Assembly (NCBI GenBank): GCA_024682995.1
Contig: JAIKYR010000043.1
Location: forward strand, 1-60,852
Direction: 5' to 3'
DNA: 60,852 nucleotides
Source: Bacteroidales bacterium
GTDB taxonomy: Bacteria > Bacteroidota > Bacteroidia > Bacteroidales > WCHB1-69
Shown here: positions 58,044-60,852 of the stretch, piece after piece
How positions within the stretch are numbered: the first letter of the stretch is position 1
Layout: every line of letters starts with the position of its first letter
Position numbers and translations under genes: made by a program
Notes under the pieces: generated by a model
Told to the model about the DNA's origin: nothing
What the model saw: only the letters and a program-made list of their open reading frames with translations
Databases searched by the model: none

Positions 58044-59330
58044 ATGTATAACTCCCTTCTCGAAGAAATATTCCACGCCTACCCGATGTACCATAAAGTT
58101 GGGACGGCAGCATATAAAGAGGGCCTCGAGAATATCGAAGCCCTGTTGCAAATCGTGGGCAATCCTGAAAGAAAACTCAAAGCCATACACATCGCCGGCA
58201 CCAACGGCAAAGGCTCCGTGGCCCATCTCACCGCCTCCTATTGCCAGGAACGCGGACTGAAGACCGGCCTCTTTACCTCCCCACATCTGGTGGACTTCCG
58301 CGAACGCATCCGCATCAACGGCGTAATGATTCCTGAAGAAAAAGTGCTTGAGTTCTTCCAGAAATTCAAACCCTCTTTCAACAAACTCGAACCCTCTTTC
58401 TTTGAGATGACTACTGCTTTGGCGTTCTGGTATTTCGCCGAGCAGCATGTGGATGTCGCCGTGGTGGAAGTGGGCCTCGGCGGGCGGCTTGACGCCACCA
58501 ACGTACTCTCCCCCATCCTCTCCGTCATCACCAACATCACTCTGGAACACACCAACTTGTTAGGCGACAGCATTGCCAAAATAGCCTTCGAAAAAGCCGG
58601 CATCATCAAACAGGACACCCCCGTGGTTGTGGGCGAATTTCACCCGGAAAGCTATCCCGTCTTCACCGACATTGCCAACCAGAAAAACGCCCCGCTCTTC
58701 TTAGCGGAAAACAATTTCTCCGTGGAGGGCAATCTCTCCGACTGCAAAATCCTTGACATGGAGGGTGAAACCCTTTATGAGCACGTGCACACCCCTCTCG
58801 AAGGCGAATACCAGCGTAAAAACCTCGTCACATTCCTGCAAGTGGCGGAACTGCTCCAGCAAATAATGCCCTATGACAAGGATGTCACCGTGCAGGCCAT
58901 TGAACACGTTACGACTAACACGGGACTGTGCGGGCGCTGGCAGGTGCTGCGCCGCGAGCCGCTCACCATCTGCGACGTGGGACACAATCTCGGCGGGTTG
59001 AGCCTCACCATGAAGCAATTGGCTGACATTCCCTGCCGACAGCTACGTATGGTGTTCGGCATGGCCGCCGACAAGGACCTTGACCATATCCTACCACTCT
59101 TGCCCTCAAAAGCAAAATATTACGTTTGCCAAGCGCCTACCAACCGAGCCATTGTCGCGGAGGAGTTATCCAGCCGTCTGACGGCTCTCGGGTTGTCGTG
59201 CACCACCATTCCCGATGTGTGCGAGGCGTTCCGAAAAGCCAACAGCGATGCCGCGCCCGACGACATAGTATTCATCGGAGGAAGCTGCTTCGTCGTGGGT
59301 GAGCTCCTCTCCCATCTCTTCCTCTCTTAA
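58044..59330 (+). CDS. folC: bifunctional folylpolyglutamate synthase/dihydrofolate synthase
   Basis: IHIAGTNGKGSVAHLTASYCQERGLKTGLFTSPHLVDFRERI; start set to MYNSLLEE. Confidence 0.95.
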   Translation: MYNSLLEEIFHAYPMYHKVGTAAYKEGLENIEALLQIVGNPERKLKAIHIAGTNGKGSVAHLTASYCQERGLKTGLFTSPHLVDFRERIRINGVMIPEEKVLEFFQKFKPSFNKLEPSFFEMTTALAFWYFAEQHVDVAVVEVGLGGRLDATNVLSPILSVITNITLEHTNLLGDSIAKIAFEKAGIIKQDTPVVVGEFHPESYPVFTDIANQKNAPLFLAENNFSVEGNLSDCKILDMEGETLYEHVHTPLEGEYQRKNLVTFLQVAELLQQIMPYDKDVTVQAIEHVTTNTGLCGRWQVLRREPLTICDVGHNLGGLSLTMKQLADIPCRQLRMVFGMAADKDLDHILPLLPSKAKYYVCQAPTNRAIVAEELSSRLTALGLSCTTIPDVCEAFRKANSDAAPDDIVFIGGSCFVVGELLSHLFLS

Positions 59331-59387
59331 CTCCTTAACTTCTTAGTTTCTTAATTCATCCCTCTGATTACACTTAAAACAATAAAA

Positions 59388-59424
59388 AAGAGGACAACCT
59401 TTCGGTCGTCCTCTTCATTTTTTT
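59388..59424. terminator. bidirectional terminator between convergent folC and gdhA
   Basis: aagaggac..gtcctctt stem with T run on both sides. Confidence 0.85.
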
Positions 59425-59438
59425 GGCTAAACTGTCGA

Positions 59439-60782
59439 TTAGATGATACCTTGAGCTAACATAGCTTTTGCAACGCGCATGAAACCGGCGATGTTGGCAC
59501 CCTTCACATAGTTGATGGTACCATCAGCCTCACGACCGTGCTCAACGCACATGTCGTAAATGTCGTTCATGATCTTGTGCAGTTTGGCGTCAACCTCAGG
59601 AGCCGTCCAGTTGATGTGACCGGCGTTCTGGCAGATCTCGAGACCAGAGGTAGCAACACCACCGGCGTTGACAGCCTTACCAGGTCCGAACGGAACCTTA
59701 GCGGCTTGGAAAGCAGCGATAGCGCCGGGTTGGCAACCCATGTTGGAGACCTCAGCAACGTATTTAACGCCGTTAGCAAGGAGTTCCTTAGCGTCTTCTT
59801 CGCTCAACTCGTTCTGGAAAGCGCACGGGCAAGCGATGTCGCACTTCACGCTCCAAGCTTTCTTGCCGGCCGTGAATTTGGCTTTACCAGGGAATTTGTC
59901 GGCCATGTCTTGAACTTTGTTGCGGTTGGAAGCACGCATGTCAAGCATATAGTCAATCATTTCTTTGTCGATGCCGTCAGGAAGTTCGCAGACGCCGTCG
60001 GGACCGGAGATGGCCACAACCTTAGCGCCGAGTTCGGTAGCCTTGGTGGCAGCACCCCAAGCAACGTTACCGAAGCCGGAGAGGGCGATGCGTTTGCCTT
60101 CCATCGTGTCATTCTGTTGTTTTACCATGCGTTCCACATAGTAGATAGCACCGAAACCGGTAGCTTCCGGACGGATGAGGGAACCACCCCAGCCATAGCT
60201 CTTTCCAGTGAGGGCACCGGTAGAATGCTCGCGGGCGAGTTTCTTATAAGCACCGTAGAGGTAGCCGATCTCACGACCGCCAACACCCACGTCGCCTGCA
60301 GGGCTGTCCTGATCAGGACCGATGTTGCGCCACAATTCATACATGAAGGCTTGGCAGAAACGCATGATTTCAGCGTCGCTCTTGCCAACGGGATCGAAAT
60401 CGGAGCCACCCTTGCCACCGCCGAGAGGCAGATTGGTCAGAGAGTTTTTGAAGATCTGTTCGAAACCTAAGAACTTCAACATGGAGACGTTAACAGCCTT
60501 GTGGAAACGGAGACCGCCCTTGTATGCGCCGAGAGCAGCATTGAATTGGACGCGGTAGCCGAGGTTCGTGCAAACCTCACCCTTGTCGTTAACCCAGGTC
60601 ACGCGGAATGTGAAGATACGATCGGGTTCAACAATGCGCTCAACGATCTTGGCAGCCTCGAATTCGGGGTGCTTGTTGTATTCTTCTTCAATCGTTTCCA
60701 GGACTTCGCGAACGGCCTGCAAATACTCATTCTCACCAGGATGTTTGGCCTCCAGGTTAGCCATGATTTCATTTACTTTCAT
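59439..60782 (-). CDS. gdhA: NADP-specific glutamate dehydrogenase
   Basis: VQFNAALGAYKGGLRFHKAVNVSMLKFLGFEQIFKNSLTNLPLGGGKGGSDFDPVGKSD. Confidence 0.98.
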   Translation of the reverse strand: MKVNEIMANLEAKHPGENEYLQAVREVLETIEEEYNKHPEFEAAKIVERIVEPDRIFTFRVTWVNDKGEVCTNLGYRVQFNAALGAYKGGLRFHKAVNVSMLKFLGFEQIFKNSLTNLPLGGGKGGSDFDPVGKSDAEIMRFCQAFMYELWRNIGPDQDSPAGDVGVGGREIGYLYGAYKKLAREHSTGALTGKSYGWGGSLIRPEATGFGAIYYVERMVKQQNDTMEGKRIALSGFGNVAWGAATKATELGAKVVAISGPDGVCELPDGIDKEMIDYMLDMRASNRNKVQDMADKFPGKAKFTAGKKAWSVKCDIACPCAFQNELSEEDAKELLANGVKYVAEVSNMGCQPGAIAAFQAAKVPFGPGKAVNAGGVATSGLEICQNAGHINWTAPEVDAKLHKIMNDIYDMCVEHGREADGTINYVKGANIAGFMRVAKAMLAQGII

Positions 60783-60843
60783 ATTATTGAAATTTAAAAT
60801 TTAGGATAGTTGTAGAACTTTTTAATCGCTTTTGAAAAGCGGT

Positions 60844-60852
60844 GCAAAGGTA
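60844..60852 (-). promoter_or_regulatory. Bacteroidota -7 element TACCTTTGC
   Basis: Upstream of gdhA, at the window edge. Confidence 0.45.

Overview
This is a mostly housekeeping Bacteroidales-type (Bacteroidota) chromosomal window. Supporting signs are TAnnTTTG-like -7 promoter elements, T9SS C-terminal sorting domains, and family content such as DUF4290, putative porin, WbqC and the rsfS-ftsH-LUD-cdsA order. Recognised core genes include dnaK, arcC, fbaA, uvrA, cdsA, ftsH, rsfS, fumC, lpdA, lolA-like, ftsK, exbB/exbD/tonB-like, folC and gdhA. The accessory content includes: (i) a 3269-aa secreted protein with about 17 FN3-like repeats, 5 FISUMP domains and a P-domain-like module, containing an exact 867-bp higher-order period and flanked by about 100-bp direct repeats, one of which is a truncated remnant of the upstream gene; (ii) a GxxExxY (PD-(D/E)XK-like) gene between 26-bp inverted repeats that fills the tonB-folC gap; (iii) a three-gene AT-rich operon (XRE regulator, secreted protein, CoiA-like nuclease candidate) next to a pair of multi-palindrome repeats; (iv) a 259-bp element with 20-bp terminal inverted repeats and three internal hairpins downstream of dnaK; (v) a shared 31-bp heptamer module at the stop codons of uvrA and fumC. 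No rRNA, tRNA, CRISPR array, integrase or transposase was recognised. All family calls come from reading motifs by eye. No database search was run.
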